A stretch of 64,000 bases of DNA from JACPYF01 sp964348695 (GCA_964348695.1 CAYGDI010000002.1:189745-253744); one strand, 5' to 3'; shown: positions 41,769-48,672, counted from the first letter of the stretch. A program made the numbers and translations. Notes: generated by a model not told the origin, from the letters alone.

Positions 41769-41818
41769 ATTTGAGCCCTCCTTAGGCTGTTAATTAGTTA
41801 TGCGCGAAGAAGTCCAAC

Positions 41819-41941
41819 AAAAAAGGACGACCCGCAGGTCGTCTAAAACCAGTACCAGCTTACGCTAAATACTTTTACGCGAGTCGCCCATTTATAAGCG
41901 TAAACACGTAATAATACGTTTAGTTGATACCGGTTTTAGAC
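41819..41941 (-). ncRNA. Structured small RNA with own promoter and terminator
   Basis: A 14-bp stem closes the element (41928-41941 with 41841-41854, one G-U pair). Inside are hairpins such as ACGTA/TACGT and TTTACGC/GCGTAAA. It is followed by a 7-bp GC-rich terminator hairpin (41837-41843 with 41826-41832) and T6 (41819-41824). TATAAT at 41948-41953 places transcription start at the first base of the closing stem. No ORF of note and no known RNA family recognised. Confidence 0.65.
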
Positions 41942-41947
41942 CACTTT

Positions 41948-41953
41948 ATTATA
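41948..41953 (-). promoter_or_regulatory. -10 box of the island small RNA
   Basis: TATAAT on the minus strand; predicted start at about 41941 equals the 5' end of the closing stem. No good -35 hexamer. Confidence 0.5.
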
Positions 41954-42029
41954 TATGACTTTTGTGAAAACAGTGAGCTAGCAGTGAGAAATGGGGAAAT
42001 ATTGGTGTTTATATAACGTCAAAAATTGT

Positions 42030-42058
42030 TTGTAATGCTTAAGTAATTTGTTTATAAT
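42030..42058 (+). promoter_or_regulatory. Promoter of the 49-aa gene and recombinase
   Basis: TTGTAA (42030-42035), 17-bp spacer, TATAAT (42053-42058); start near 42065, giving a leader of about 170 nt before ATG 42236. Confidence 0.7.
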
Positions 42059-42068
42059 AGTACACAGT

Positions 42069-42221
42069 AACGCGCAACCAAAAAATCTTTTATGAGGTTT
42101 TCTGCATGCGCGTTATTTTCAATTCTATAGATAACGCAGTGTGGTTGCCTTTCTGAAACAATAACAGACTATCAGCATAGAACTTTTTGGTGGACGAAGT
42201 TTTAATTACTTCAGTCTTCGT
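42069..42221 (+). promoter_or_regulatory. Structured leader with mutually exclusive pairings
   Basis: AACGCGCA (42069-42076) pairs perfectly with TGCGCGTT (42107-42114); the overlapping GCAACCA (42074-42080) pairs with TGGTTGC (42142-42148). Both cannot form at once. A third stem ACGAAG/CTTCGT (42194-42199 with 42216-42221) ends just before the ribosome site of the 49-aa ORF. It may regulate expression of the excision/integration genes. Confidence 0.45.
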
Positions 42222-42235
42222 TGAGAAGGAAAGTA

Positions 42236-42385
42236 ATGGATAGCTCAAAGGCAATGAGCACAAAAGAAGCGAGGAAAGTCCTTGGAAAAGATTTTTCTAA
42301 GCTTACAGACAAAGAAATCGATAGTTTGGTTACTGAACTATATCTCATCGCGAAGAGAACTATTACTCTAAATAGTTCTATATAA
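42236..42385 (+). CDS. Small 49-aa protein upstream of the recombinase
   Basis: ATG 42236 with AAGGA six bases upstream; stop TAA at 42383-42385. The peptide (MDSSKAMSTKEARKVLGKDF..., ...LTDKEIDSLVTELYLIAKRT) is helical and charged. It lies 46 bp before the recombinase on the same predicted transcript. Short helical proteins before recombinases can act as directionality factors or regulators; here that is inference from position. Confidence 0.7.
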   Translation: MDSSKAMSTKEARKVLGKDFSKLTDKEIDSLVTELYLIAKRTITLNSSI

Positions 42386-42431
42386 TAAAAGTTATAAGTT
42401 GTAAAACTAATCCATAGGAGGAAATAATTTC

Positions 42432-43964
42432 ATGAAGTCAGGAATGATTTATATACGCGTATCATCCGTAGAACAGCTCGAGGGTACGAGTATGGACGAA
42501 CAAGAAAACCAGTGCAAGGCACTTGCAAAAAAAGAAGAGGTCGCTATCACTGAAGAATGCATATTCCGTGAAAAGGGAGAGTCGGCCAAGATGACTAACA
42601 GAACTGAGCTCCAGAATCTACTTCAGTACGTTAAAGAAAATAGAAAGAAAATTGACGTACTATATATTTGGAAAATTGACCGTCTTGCTCGTAATCTCGG
42701 TGATTATTACGGTATAAAGGTTGCCCTTGCACGTTATGATATAAAGATTATTTCCGTTACAGAACCTATTGATGATGACCCTGTAGGTCGTTTCTTAGAA
42801 GCAATCCTTGCTGCTGCCGCACAGTTCGACAATGAGATACGTGCTATTAGGACAACAGGAGGAATGAGAGCAAGAGTTGAACAAGGAGCTTGGCCGCATG
42901 ATGCTCCAATAGGGTATGTAAAGAAGGACAAAAGAGCTGTAATTGACCCAACATCTGGACCGATTATAGCCGAATTACTTAAAACCTTCTCAGAGGGCGG
43001 TCATAGCTATACAGACATAGCAAATCTTGCCTTTGAAAAGGGTATTAAAACTAATTCTGGAAAACCAAAAGGGACAGACCAGATGAAGCATATAGTGTGT
43101 AACTACTTCTACGGTGGCTATACCTTTAACAAGCTGGCATCTAAGCCAGTAAGGGGTAAACACGTGGCACTGGTAGAACTCGATATTATAAAAAAGAATA
43201 TAGCTATAGTGAACGGTACAGTTAATAGCTACTCACTTCACGGTGATGACCTATTCCCGTTGCGAGGAACTTTACTGTGTATATTCTGTAGAGGTACACT
43301 TACTGGTAATATGGCGAAGGGTAAATACCCGCTCTACTTCTGTAATCGTAGTACTTGCACGAAGGCCAAGACAGGTAGGGCTCGTGCTAGCCAAAGTGCC
43401 GACAAAGTGCATGAAGATTATAGAGCTCTCCTCAATTCACTTAAGCCAATCAATAAGAGTGTAGCCAAGCTGTACAAGAAACTTGTGATGAGAGTTTGGA
43501 ATGAACAATTTGAGAAAACTGTTAATTCTATAGACGACATCAGAAAACGTATAACAAAGCAGGAAGAGTTTAAGGCTCAAGTAGTCAAAAAGTACATAGC
43601 TGATAAGATTAATGAAAAAGAGAAAAAGCTTCAACTTAATGCAGCTGAGGGCGAGTTGTTTGAACTACAGAATGAACTAAAGCGGCTTACATCACATAAG
43701 GAACAGAACGAAAAGCTAATCGACAATGCGATGGAGTTTATAGAAAACCCTGAAAAGTTTTGGAGTCAGGCGCCTACATCTGTTAAGAAACTGGTGCAAA
43801 AGTTCATAGCTCCCGCCGGAATTACGTATGATTATGAAACGGGTTATGGAACTCTTCGAAACATTGAATCTACCCAGTTAATAAAGGAAATCGCCCTTTC
43901 GGGCGATGAAAATCCTGATGTGGTAGCAGCGACAAGGATTGAACTTGTGACCTCAGGCTTATGA
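42432..43964 (+). CDS. Serine recombinase (large resolvase/integrase type)
   Basis: 510 aa. N-terminal resolvase domain 1-145 with the catalytic serine in YIRVSSVEQ (Ser11), IWKIDRLARN and FLEAILAAAAQFDNE; recombinase domain about 155-265; zinc ribbon CIFC...CNRSTC (Cys283, 286, 304, 309); coiled coil about 360-450. AGGAGG precedes the ATG. The last 14 codons (ATRIELVTSGL, TGA) lie in the antisense of the tRNA-Met gene from its CCA end, so the integration site forms the 3' end of the ORF. This is the usual arrangement when a tRNA is the attachment site. It probably mobilises the 38.7-43.9 kb island. Confidence 0.93.
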   Translation: MKSGMIYIRVSSVEQLEGTSMDEQENQCKALAKKEEVAITEECIFREKGESAKMTNRTELQNLLQYVKENRKKIDVLYIWKIDRLARNLGDYYGIKVALARYDIKIISVTEPIDDDPVGRFLEAILAAAAQFDNEIRAIRTTGGMRARVEQGAWPHDAPIGYVKKDKRAVIDPTSGPIIAELLKTFSEGGHSYTDIANLAFEKGIKTNSGKPKGTDQMKHIVCNYFYGGYTFNKLASKPVRGKHVALVELDIIKKNIAIVNGTVNSYSLHGDDLFPLRGTLLCIFCRGTLTGNMAKGKYPLYFCNRSTCTKAKTGRARASQSADKVHEDYRALLNSLKPINKSVAKLYKKLVMRVWNEQFEKTVNSIDDIRKRITKQEEFKAQVVKKYIADKINEKEKKLQLNAAEGELFELQNELKRLTSHKEQNEKLIDNAMEFIENPEKFWSQAPTSVKKLVQKFIAPAGITYDYETGYGTLRNIESTQLIKEIALSGDENPDVVAATRIELVTSGL

Positions 43965-43997
43965 GTCCTGCGCTCTAACCAACTGAGCTACGCTGCC
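43921..43997 (-). tRNA. tRNA-Met (elongator, anticodon CAU)
   Basis: Complete cloverleaf on the minus strand: acceptor GGCAGCG/CGCTGCT (G1-U72 wobble), D arm GCTCAGTTGGTTAGAGC, anticodon loop CTCATAA, T arm with GTTCAAT, CCA encoded. Body resembles elongator tRNA-Met more than tRNA-Ile2. The 3' part overlaps the recombinase ORF antisense and is the likely attachment site. Confidence 0.92.
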
Positions 43998-44072
43998 GCG
44001 TCGGCATTGGTGAATCGCAATGAATCACTGTCAGATGATTATAACAGATGAAGGGTTGGTATTGAAGTCGGG

Positions 44073-44150
44073 ATATCGGCCTTCGGCCTCTTACGCTCAA
44101 AAGTGCTCGGAATAAATTCCTGTGCGCTTTTTCGCTTCACCGAACCCTCG
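44073..44150. repeat. tRNA-associated repeat, copy 1
   Basis: About 75 bp running from ATATCGG to CACCGAACC that is clearly related to 63805-63890; the right half shares TTCTGTGCG/TCCTGTGCG and TTCGCT-CACCGAACC. Both copies lie a short distance beyond a tRNA terminator on the tRNA's downstream side. No ORF fits. Confidence 0.65.
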
Positions 44151-44202
44151 CTTTAAATTGCCTAGAAGGCAATTTGCTCGGATTCGAATCACTAGTCCGA
44201 AG

Positions 44203-44240
44203 CATTAAAAAAACAGATCATCTGATCTGTTTTTTTAATG
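44203..44240 (-). terminator. 18-bp terminator hairpin overlapping the tRNA-Ser CCA end
   Basis: Perfect 18-bp stem (44203-44220 with 44223-44240), two-base loop, T7 within the distal arm. Two bases of the tRNA-Ser CCA (44239-44240) are part of the stem. Confidence 0.88.
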
Positions 44241-44331
44241 GCGGAGGAGGAGGGATTCGAACCCTCGCACCAGGTTGCCCCGATCTAACGATTTAGCAAA
44301 CCGTCCCCTTAAGCCACTTGGGTACCCCTCC
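44239..44331 (-). tRNA. tRNA-Ser (anticodon GCU)
   Basis: 93 nt with a long variable arm; acceptor GGAGGGG..., anticodon loop TTGCTAA (GCU), T arm GGGTTCGAATCCC, CCA encoded. Minus strand. Confidence 0.94.
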
Positions 44332-44396
44332 GTGTTACCTTAACACGCTCTGGAGATTATACCTCAACTGAGTAAAATTCTCTACTCGCGCCTAAA

Positions 44397-44546
44397 TTAT
44401 TCTTCTTCGTCAAGGCCACCAGCAGCGGCATGTCGACGCGTAATGAAACTTTGTAACTGATCTGAGGAGCGCTCTTCATTCCATGTATCAAGAGCTAACA
44501 CCTCAGATAAAGTCACGGGCTCAATTCCTGATGTAGTAGTTTCCAT
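44397..44546 (-). CDS. 49-aa small ORF of unknown function
   Basis: ATG 44546 to TAA 44397 on the minus strand. Peptide begins METTTSGIEPVTLSEVLAL and ends AAAGGLDEEE. No strong ribosome site; an AT-rich tract precedes it. It stands alone between tRNA-Ser and the membrane protein operon. The arginine pair ITRRHAAAGG and acidic end are reminiscent of a precursor peptide, but no modifying enzyme is adjacent. Confidence 0.5.
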   Translation of the reverse strand: METTTSGIEPVTLSEVLALDTWNEERSSDQLQSFITRRHAAAGGLDEEE

Positions 44547-44718
44547 AATTTTGTTTTTTTAACCTTTTTTGTTTTGTTTATTTGGTTGTTTCTATAATTG
44601 CATATATTAGCTAAAAAGTCAATAGAATTATAGAAGATAGTAGTTGTATTTTTGACTACCACAAGCATTTTGTGCTATCATACCAGGTGAAACTGTATAA
44701 AAAGAAACACTACAAAAA

Positions 44719-45423
44719 ATGATCATCATATCTCCAATATTCGTCATAGCCTTTGCTGGACTGTTGCACGCAAGTTTTCAGCTAGGGGTTGCACTGCTCA
44801 CACTGCTCAGCGGGCATTCACTCGGCTCTCACCGATCTTTTGTGACACTGATGAAGCTCAATGTAGCATATCTATTTGGCGCAAGCGTCGTGACTGTTCT
44901 GTTGTTCAGTGCACTGGCCTATATTGTATTGCTGACTGTTGGCTATTTTGGCACAACGTTGTGGCTATTTTTTGCTCTGCTCAATATCGTGATAGGACTC
45001 AGTGTGATGATGTTTTATTACCGACGTGCAAAAGGTACTGGATTGTGGATACCGCAGTCAATGGCTGAATATTTGAATAAGCGTGTGAAAAAAACAAACC
45101 ACAGCGCCGAAGCGTTTACTCTTGGTGCAGGCTCTGTTCTCGCAGAAATACCATTCTTGATAGGACCGCTGAGTTTAGCTGTGCTGTATACATTAGTCGC
45201 AGGAGATGCTCGTACTCAGTTGATTAGTCTTTGTGTGTATTGTGTTATTGCATTGTCTCCCCTCATTATGATCGTTTCATTGGTCGGTGCTGGGCACAAA
45301 ATTAGTGATATTCAAAAGTGGCGCGAAGAAAACAAGCTTTTTTTGCAGTACTGTGCAGGTAGTGGCTTGGTCATATTAGGTGCGTTTGTTTTTGTAGACA
45401 AAATTCTAGGAGCAGGTCTATGA
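44719..45423 (+). CDS. Six-helix membrane protein, CcdA/LysE-like
   Basis: 234 aa, about six hydrophobic segments separated by a basic loop (RRAKGTGLWIPQ, LNKRVKKTNH). The layout (FAGLLHASFQLGVALLTLLSGHSLG, GAGSVLAEIPFLIGPLSLAV) resembles CcdA/DsbD-type or LysE-type transporters, without the conserved cysteines of CcdA. It overlaps the ATP-cone gene by 4 bp. Its substrate is unknown; the operon suggests a redox-related transport task. Confidence 0.6.
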   Translation: MIIISPIFVIAFAGLLHASFQLGVALLTLLSGHSLGSHRSFVTLMKLNVAYLFGASVVTVLLFSALAYIVLLTVGYFGTTLWLFFALLNIVIGLSVMMFYYRRAKGTGLWIPQSMAEYLNKRVKKTNHSAEAFTLGAGSVLAEIPFLIGPLSLAVLYTLVAGDARTQLISLCVYCVIALSPLIMIVSLVGAGHKISDIQKWREENKLFLQYCAGSGLVILGAFVFVDKILGAGL

Positions 45424-45698
45424 ATTCGTATATTGTAAAACATGGTGATATGCATCAGAGCGAAATCTTTGACCCTGTAAAATTGCACAAATCACTGACT
45501 GCTGCTTGTTTGGCCGTGAGATCACTAGAGGGTGAGGCGCATATGGTAGCTCAGCGTGTTTGTGAAAAAGTTATTGACTGGTTGCAAGATAAAACAGAAG
45601 TAACAAGCAGTGATATTCGACGAGTTGCGGCTAACAATTTGCTGACATACCAACCAGAAGCAGCGTATGTTTATGAAGGATATAAGGACATTTTGTAG
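45420..45698 (+). CDS. Stand-alone ATP-cone domain protein
   Basis: 92 aa consisting of only an ATP-cone: YIVKHGDMHQSEIFDPVKLHKSLTAAC at the start and SSDIRRVAANNLL...EAAYVYEGYKDI at the end. ATP-cones sense ATP/dATP in ribonucleotide reductases and NrdR, where they are fused to other domains; here no zinc ribbon or reductase part is attached. It sits between a membrane protein and an FAD enzyme, overlapping the former by 4 bp and preceding the latter by 8 bp. A nucleotide sensor for the operon is a reasonable guess. Confidence 0.75.
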   Translation: MNSYIVKHGDMHQSEIFDPVKLHKSLTAACLAVRSLEGEAHMVAQRVCEKVIDWLQDKTEVTSSDIRRVAANNLLTYQPEAAYVYEGYKDIL

Positions 45699-45706
45699 GA
45701 ATAACT

Positions 45707-47077
45707 ATGGCAAAAAAGAATTTTGATTATGATCTATTGGTTATCGGCAGCGGTGCTGGCGGCTCAATCGCAGCTGCAATTGTTGCCCGACAAGGAAAAA
45801 GGGTTGCATTGGTTGAAAAAGGGTTGTTGGGTGGTGATTCAGCAAATATTGGTGATGTACCCGCAAATGCTATGTTACATGTTGCTAGGATATTTTCTGA
45901 AGCAAAATCAGCGGGAAAATTTGGTATTCGGTCAAACGCCATTGGTTATAACTACCCTAGTATTAAAAACTGGAAAGAAAAAGTTGTTTCACGAACAGTC
46001 ACGGGTGGCGGAAAAAGATATTTTGAATCAGTTGGTGTAACTGTGATTGCAGGCTCGGCACATTTTATTAGTCCTCACGAAGTCAGTATCAATCGACGTC
46101 ATGTATCTGCAGAACATATTCTAATAGCTAGTGGCGCACAGTGGTCACTTCCAGATATCACAGGCCTCGACAAGGTCGATTGTCTCACACCAGCAACTGC
46201 ACTCGATTTGATCCGTCCACCAAAAAGTTTGTTCGTTATTGGCGGAGGCGCTGTTGGACTGGAGTTTGCACGACTTTTTAGTGCATTTGGTTCAAAAATA
46301 TATATTGGTGAAATTGCACCGAGATTGCTTCCTAGAGAAGATCAGGAGGCTGGTGTGCTAGCAGCAAAGATTTTGTCACAACAATATGGCGTCACTCCTC
46401 TAACAGAAACCAGGGTAACAAAAGTTACAAAAGACGGTGCTGCAAAACGAGTGACTTTTATGCAAGGACGAGAAGAGCGGTCGGTCAAAGTAGAAGAGGT
46501 TCTAATTGCAGCAGGCAAGGTACCTCGAGTAGATATTGGTTTAGAAAATGCTGGTATCGACTATTCACCACGAGGCATAGAAGTCAATGAATACCTACAA
46601 ACTAGCGCTCGTCATATATTCGCCGCAGGAGACGTATTGGGCGGCTTTGGCCTCACTCATGTTGCTCTGATGGAGAGCCGAGTTGTTGCGCATAATATTC
46701 TGCGCAAACAAAAGGCATCACCAAACTATCGTAGTATCCCTAGGATTACTAACATCGTACCGGAAATTGCTTCTGTCGGTATGAATGAAGATGACTTGAT
46801 AAAGAGAGATCTCGCATATAAAAAATCAGTTGTTCCGCTAGGTATTGTCGGTCGAGCAATCATTACCGACACGCACGAGGGTTTTGTCAAGATACTAGCT
46901 GATAAAAAAACCGGGCGTATTCTGGGTGCGACTATTGCTGCGCCCTACGCGGGTGAGATGATACACGAATTGACTTTGGCTATTGCCCACGATATGACTG
47001 CAGGCGATATTGCGAGTACGATGCATGCTTTTCCGTCATGGTCTGAAGCTATACGTATAGCATGTGCAAAAATCTAA
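45707..47077 (+). CDS. Dihydrolipoamide dehydrogenase-like flavoprotein without redox cysteines
   Basis: 456 aa with FAD motif VIGSGAGGSIAAAI (12-25), NAD(P) motif FVIGGGAVGLEFA, ATG-like HIFAAGDVLGG, and C-terminal dimer domain HAFPSWSEA (His440, Glu447). The redox loop, normally GGTCLNVGCIPSK, reads GGDSANIGDVPAN (42-54): both cysteines are replaced, by Ser45 and Asp50. Disulfide chemistry is thus excluded, though FAD/NAD(P)H binding and the His-Glu pair remain. It may reduce a quinone, metal or other acceptor. The 3' end overlaps the sigma factor gene tail-to-tail by 4 bp. Confidence 0.85.
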   Translation: MAKKNFDYDLLVIGSGAGGSIAAAIVARQGKRVALVEKGLLGGDSANIGDVPANAMLHVARIFSEAKSAGKFGIRSNAIGYNYPSIKNWKEKVVSRTVTGGGKRYFESVGVTVIAGSAHFISPHEVSINRRHVSAEHILIASGAQWSLPDITGLDKVDCLTPATALDLIRPPKSLFVIGGGAVGLEFARLFSAFGSKIYIGEIAPRLLPREDQEAGVLAAKILSQQYGVTPLTETRVTKVTKDGAAKRVTFMQGREERSVKVEEVLIAAGKVPRVDIGLENAGIDYSPRGIEVNEYLQTSARHIFAAGDVLGGFGLTHVALMESRVVAHNILRKQKASPNYRSIPRITNIVPEIASVGMNEDDLIKRDLAYKKSVVPLGIVGRAIITDTHEGFVKILADKKTGRILGATIAAPYAGEMIHELTLAIAHDMTAGDIASTMHAFPSWSEAIRIACAKI

Positions 47078-47715
47078 GAGTTTAGAAGTGACACTTCACC
47101 AATAGCCGACCGAGCATTGGTACGTGCCCGTTGAACAACAGACTTGATCGCTTTGTCTGACACAGCGTTTTCTTTTGTTGCGACCTCATGGTATTTGAGC
47201 CCATACCACGCTGTCAAAAAAAGCGCTTTTCTCTGTGATTCTGGTAATACATCAAGCGATGCTACTGCTTCATGAAATTCCAAAACAACTTCGGGGTTGG
47301 CAAATTCGCTATTCATCGAAACCACACCTGAGGCGGCAGAATCTATATCCATAAAATACTCAACGGAGTGATTATTCCGATACCGTATTTTGTTCAGAGC
47401 AACATTGCGTGCGATTGCGTACAACCATGCAGGTAACGAGCTTTTTGTTGACACCTGCAATTTGCCCATTGCAGCCCAGGCTTTCATCAAAGTCTCTTGG
47501 ACAATATCTTCGGCAAGATCACGCCCTACACCATTGTTATTGTCCACCATATAAGCCACAAATCTCTGCAAAGGTACTCTAAATTCATTTGCAATGTCTT
47601 CGAACGCGATTTCTTTGGCTTCTCTATCTGATAATTCTGACTGTAGACATCGAACTCTCTGATCGACAAATTCTTGTTCTTCTGTTTGTATTTCTGGAGA
47701 TTTTTTTCTGTACAT
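47074..47715 (-). CDS. ECF-like RNA polymerase sigma factor
   Basis: 213 aa from ATG 47715; the frame is open to 47805 but that part overlaps the divergent tRNA-fMet promoter. Region 2: FVAYMVDNNNGVGRDLAEDIVQETLMKAWAAM, LPAWLYAIARNVALNKIRY; region 4: LPESQRKALFLTAWYGLKYHEVATKENAVSDKAIKSVVQRARTNAR. Directs polymerase to a specific promoter set. TATACT lies only 4 bp before the ATG. No anti-sigma gene is adjacent. Confidence 0.88.
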   Translation of the reverse strand: MYRKKSPEIQTEEQEFVDQRVRCLQSELSDREAKEIAFEDIANEFRVPLQRFVAYMVDNNNGVGRDLAEDIVQETLMKAWAAMGKLQVSTKSSLPAWLYAIARNVALNKIRYRNNHSVEYFMDIDSAASGVVSMNSEFANPEVVLEFHEAVASLDVLPESQRKALFLTAWYGLKYHEVATKENAVSDKAIKSVVQRARTNARSAIGEVSLLNS

Positions 47716-47763
47716 CGTTAGTATATTAATATCATATTTTGTAACTTTAAGCAAAAATACTTG

Positions 47764-47792
47764 TTGCGCTGAGCAACGAAAACTGTTACAAT
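47764..47792 (+). promoter_or_regulatory. Promoter of initiator tRNA
   Basis: TTGCGC (47764-47769), 17-bp spacer, TACAAT (47787-47792), 17 bp before the first tRNA base. Confidence 0.6.
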
Positions 47793-47809
47793 GGGCTAAC
47801 AACAAACGC

Positions 47810-47887
47810 CGCGGGGTGGAGCAGTCTGGTCAGCTCGTGTGGCTCATAACCACAAGGTCGTAGGTTCAAATCCTACCCCCGCTACCA
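47810..47887 (+). tRNA. Initiator tRNA-fMet (anticodon CAU)
   Basis: CGCGGGGTGGAGCAG start, anticodon loop CTCATAA, T arm GGTTCAAATCC, CCA encoded. The 1-72 pair is mismatched (C-U) as initiators require, but the anticodon stem has U-A at 29-41 instead of the third G-C pair. Confidence 0.94.
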
Positions 47888-47897
47888 AGAAATTTTT

Positions 47898-47930
47898 AAA
47901 AAAACCTGGTCTCAAGTATCAGGTTTTTTT
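47898..47930 (+). terminator. Terminator after initiator tRNA (shared with convergent gene)
   Basis: Eleven-base-pair stem AAAAAAACCTG/CAGGTTTTTTT (47898-47908 with 47920-47930). The stop of the convergent FtsB-like gene lies in it. Confidence 0.85.
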
Positions 47931-48326
47931 GTTGGAAAAGAAAAAATCTAACCACGATTTGAAATTGTCATTTGTCAATGATGGTTTGTTAGTTGCTTTG
48001 CTAGAAGCATCACTGACCGTATTGGTGGGCAATATAAGCATATGCTCCCCGCTAGCTGCTTTGCCAAATTTTTGTCGGGCCTGCAGCTCTTGGTATTCTT
48101 TGCTAGCAAAATATGCATTTTCGAGCTCTAAAGTATCGGCCTCGAGAGTACTGGCATCTACCTGTGACTGCAGAACATCAACTTGGCGTTGCAAGACGTA
48201 ATTGTTTTGCAGCGCAGTCATAGTGCTCCATACAAATCCTGACGCCATTAGTAGAGCTGCTGTCAGCACAATATTGTCTAATGTATAGTAGTGTTTCACC
48301 AGTTGGCGAATTGTGTGGATGTTCAT
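47919..48326 (-). CDS. FtsB/DivIC-like septum protein
   Basis: 135 aa: short N-terminus, one transmembrane helix (about 17-37, LDNIVLTAALLMASGFVWST), a coiled coil (LQNNYVLQRQVDVLQSQVDASTLEADTLELENAYF) and a short globular end. This layout is that of bitopic divisome proteins FtsB/DivIC (YEYQELQARQKFG matches the usual EYxEKxAREKLG). Would act in the FtsQLB complex. Identity rests on topology and that motif. Confidence 0.75.
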   Translation of the reverse strand: MNIHTIRQLVKHYYTLDNIVLTAALLMASGFVWSTMTALQNNYVLQRQVDVLQSQVDASTLEADTLELENAYFASKEYQELQARQKFGKAASGEHMLILPTNTVSDASSKATNKPSLTNDNFKSWLDFFFSNKKT

Positions 48327-48363
48327 AATCTGTATCTATATTGTATATCATAAAAAGTAGAAA

Positions 48364-48408
48364 AGCCCGCACTGCAACCGAGAGATGAATCTCGGTGCAG
48401 CACGGGCT
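48364..48408 (-). terminator. Terminator of the pseudoknotted RNA gene
   Basis: Long stem AGCCCG..CTGCA..CCGAGA paired with its complement (48390-48408 with 48364-48385, two G-U pairs and a one-base bulge on the minus strand), then TTTT. Confidence 0.85.
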
Positions 48409-48634
48409 GTTGATGACGAGAGCGCTATGCAGGCCCGACAGAGATCAAGTAACAAAACTCATAGCGAGGTCTGTCGCCTCTGGTAATGTAATCATGCCTG
48501 ATGCAACAATCGTCATTCTTTGCGAACGGCGAAGTTTAGTTGATCAACTAGCTATTCCCGCATAGAGAACTCTTTTGCGAGGTTAGAGCCTCAAAGTTCT
48601 AGCGGCAGCGACCGACGCACTCCACCGTCGTCAT
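48364..48634 (-). ncRNA. Unassigned pseudoknotted RNA gene, about 270 nt
   Basis: Predicted transcript from about 48634, seven bases after TATAAT (48641-48646; TTGCAA 16 bp further up). The 5' ATGACGA (48628-48634) pairs with TCGTCAT (48413-48419), closing the molecule. Inside, CGCTATG/CATAGCG (48460-48466 with 48423-48429) and CGACAGA/TCTGTCG (48470-48476 with 48436-48442) interleave as an H-type pseudoknot. It ends in a roughly 19-bp terminator (48364-48408). I found no tRNA-like ends (tmRNA), no RNase P P4 core and no SRP GGAAGCAG-type loop. Confidence 0.65.
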
Positions 48635-48640
48635 AACACA

Positions 48641-48668
48641 ATTATATAAGTTATGCACAATTTTGCAA
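48641..48668 (-). promoter_or_regulatory. Promoter of the pseudoknotted RNA gene
   Basis: TTGCAA (48663-48668), 16-bp spacer, TATAAT (48641-48646) on the minus strand. Confidence 0.65.
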
Positions 48669-48672
48669 ACCA

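Noticed and set aside
41831..41941. CRISPR repeat or tracrRNA because of GTCTAAAAC words
   Set aside because: Only one inverted pair is present, with no array, and no Cas9/Cas12-type gene nearby.
42262..42285. RNase P-like word GAGGAAAGTCC
   Set aside because: It lies inside the 49-aa ORF, and the other RNase P core parts (P4 3' strand, conserved purine bulges) are absent.
48364..48634. tmRNA as identity of the large RNA
   Set aside because: Pseudoknots and end pairing are suggestive, but there is no tRNA-like domain, no TTCGA T-loop at the 3' end, no CCA and no plausible tag ORF.
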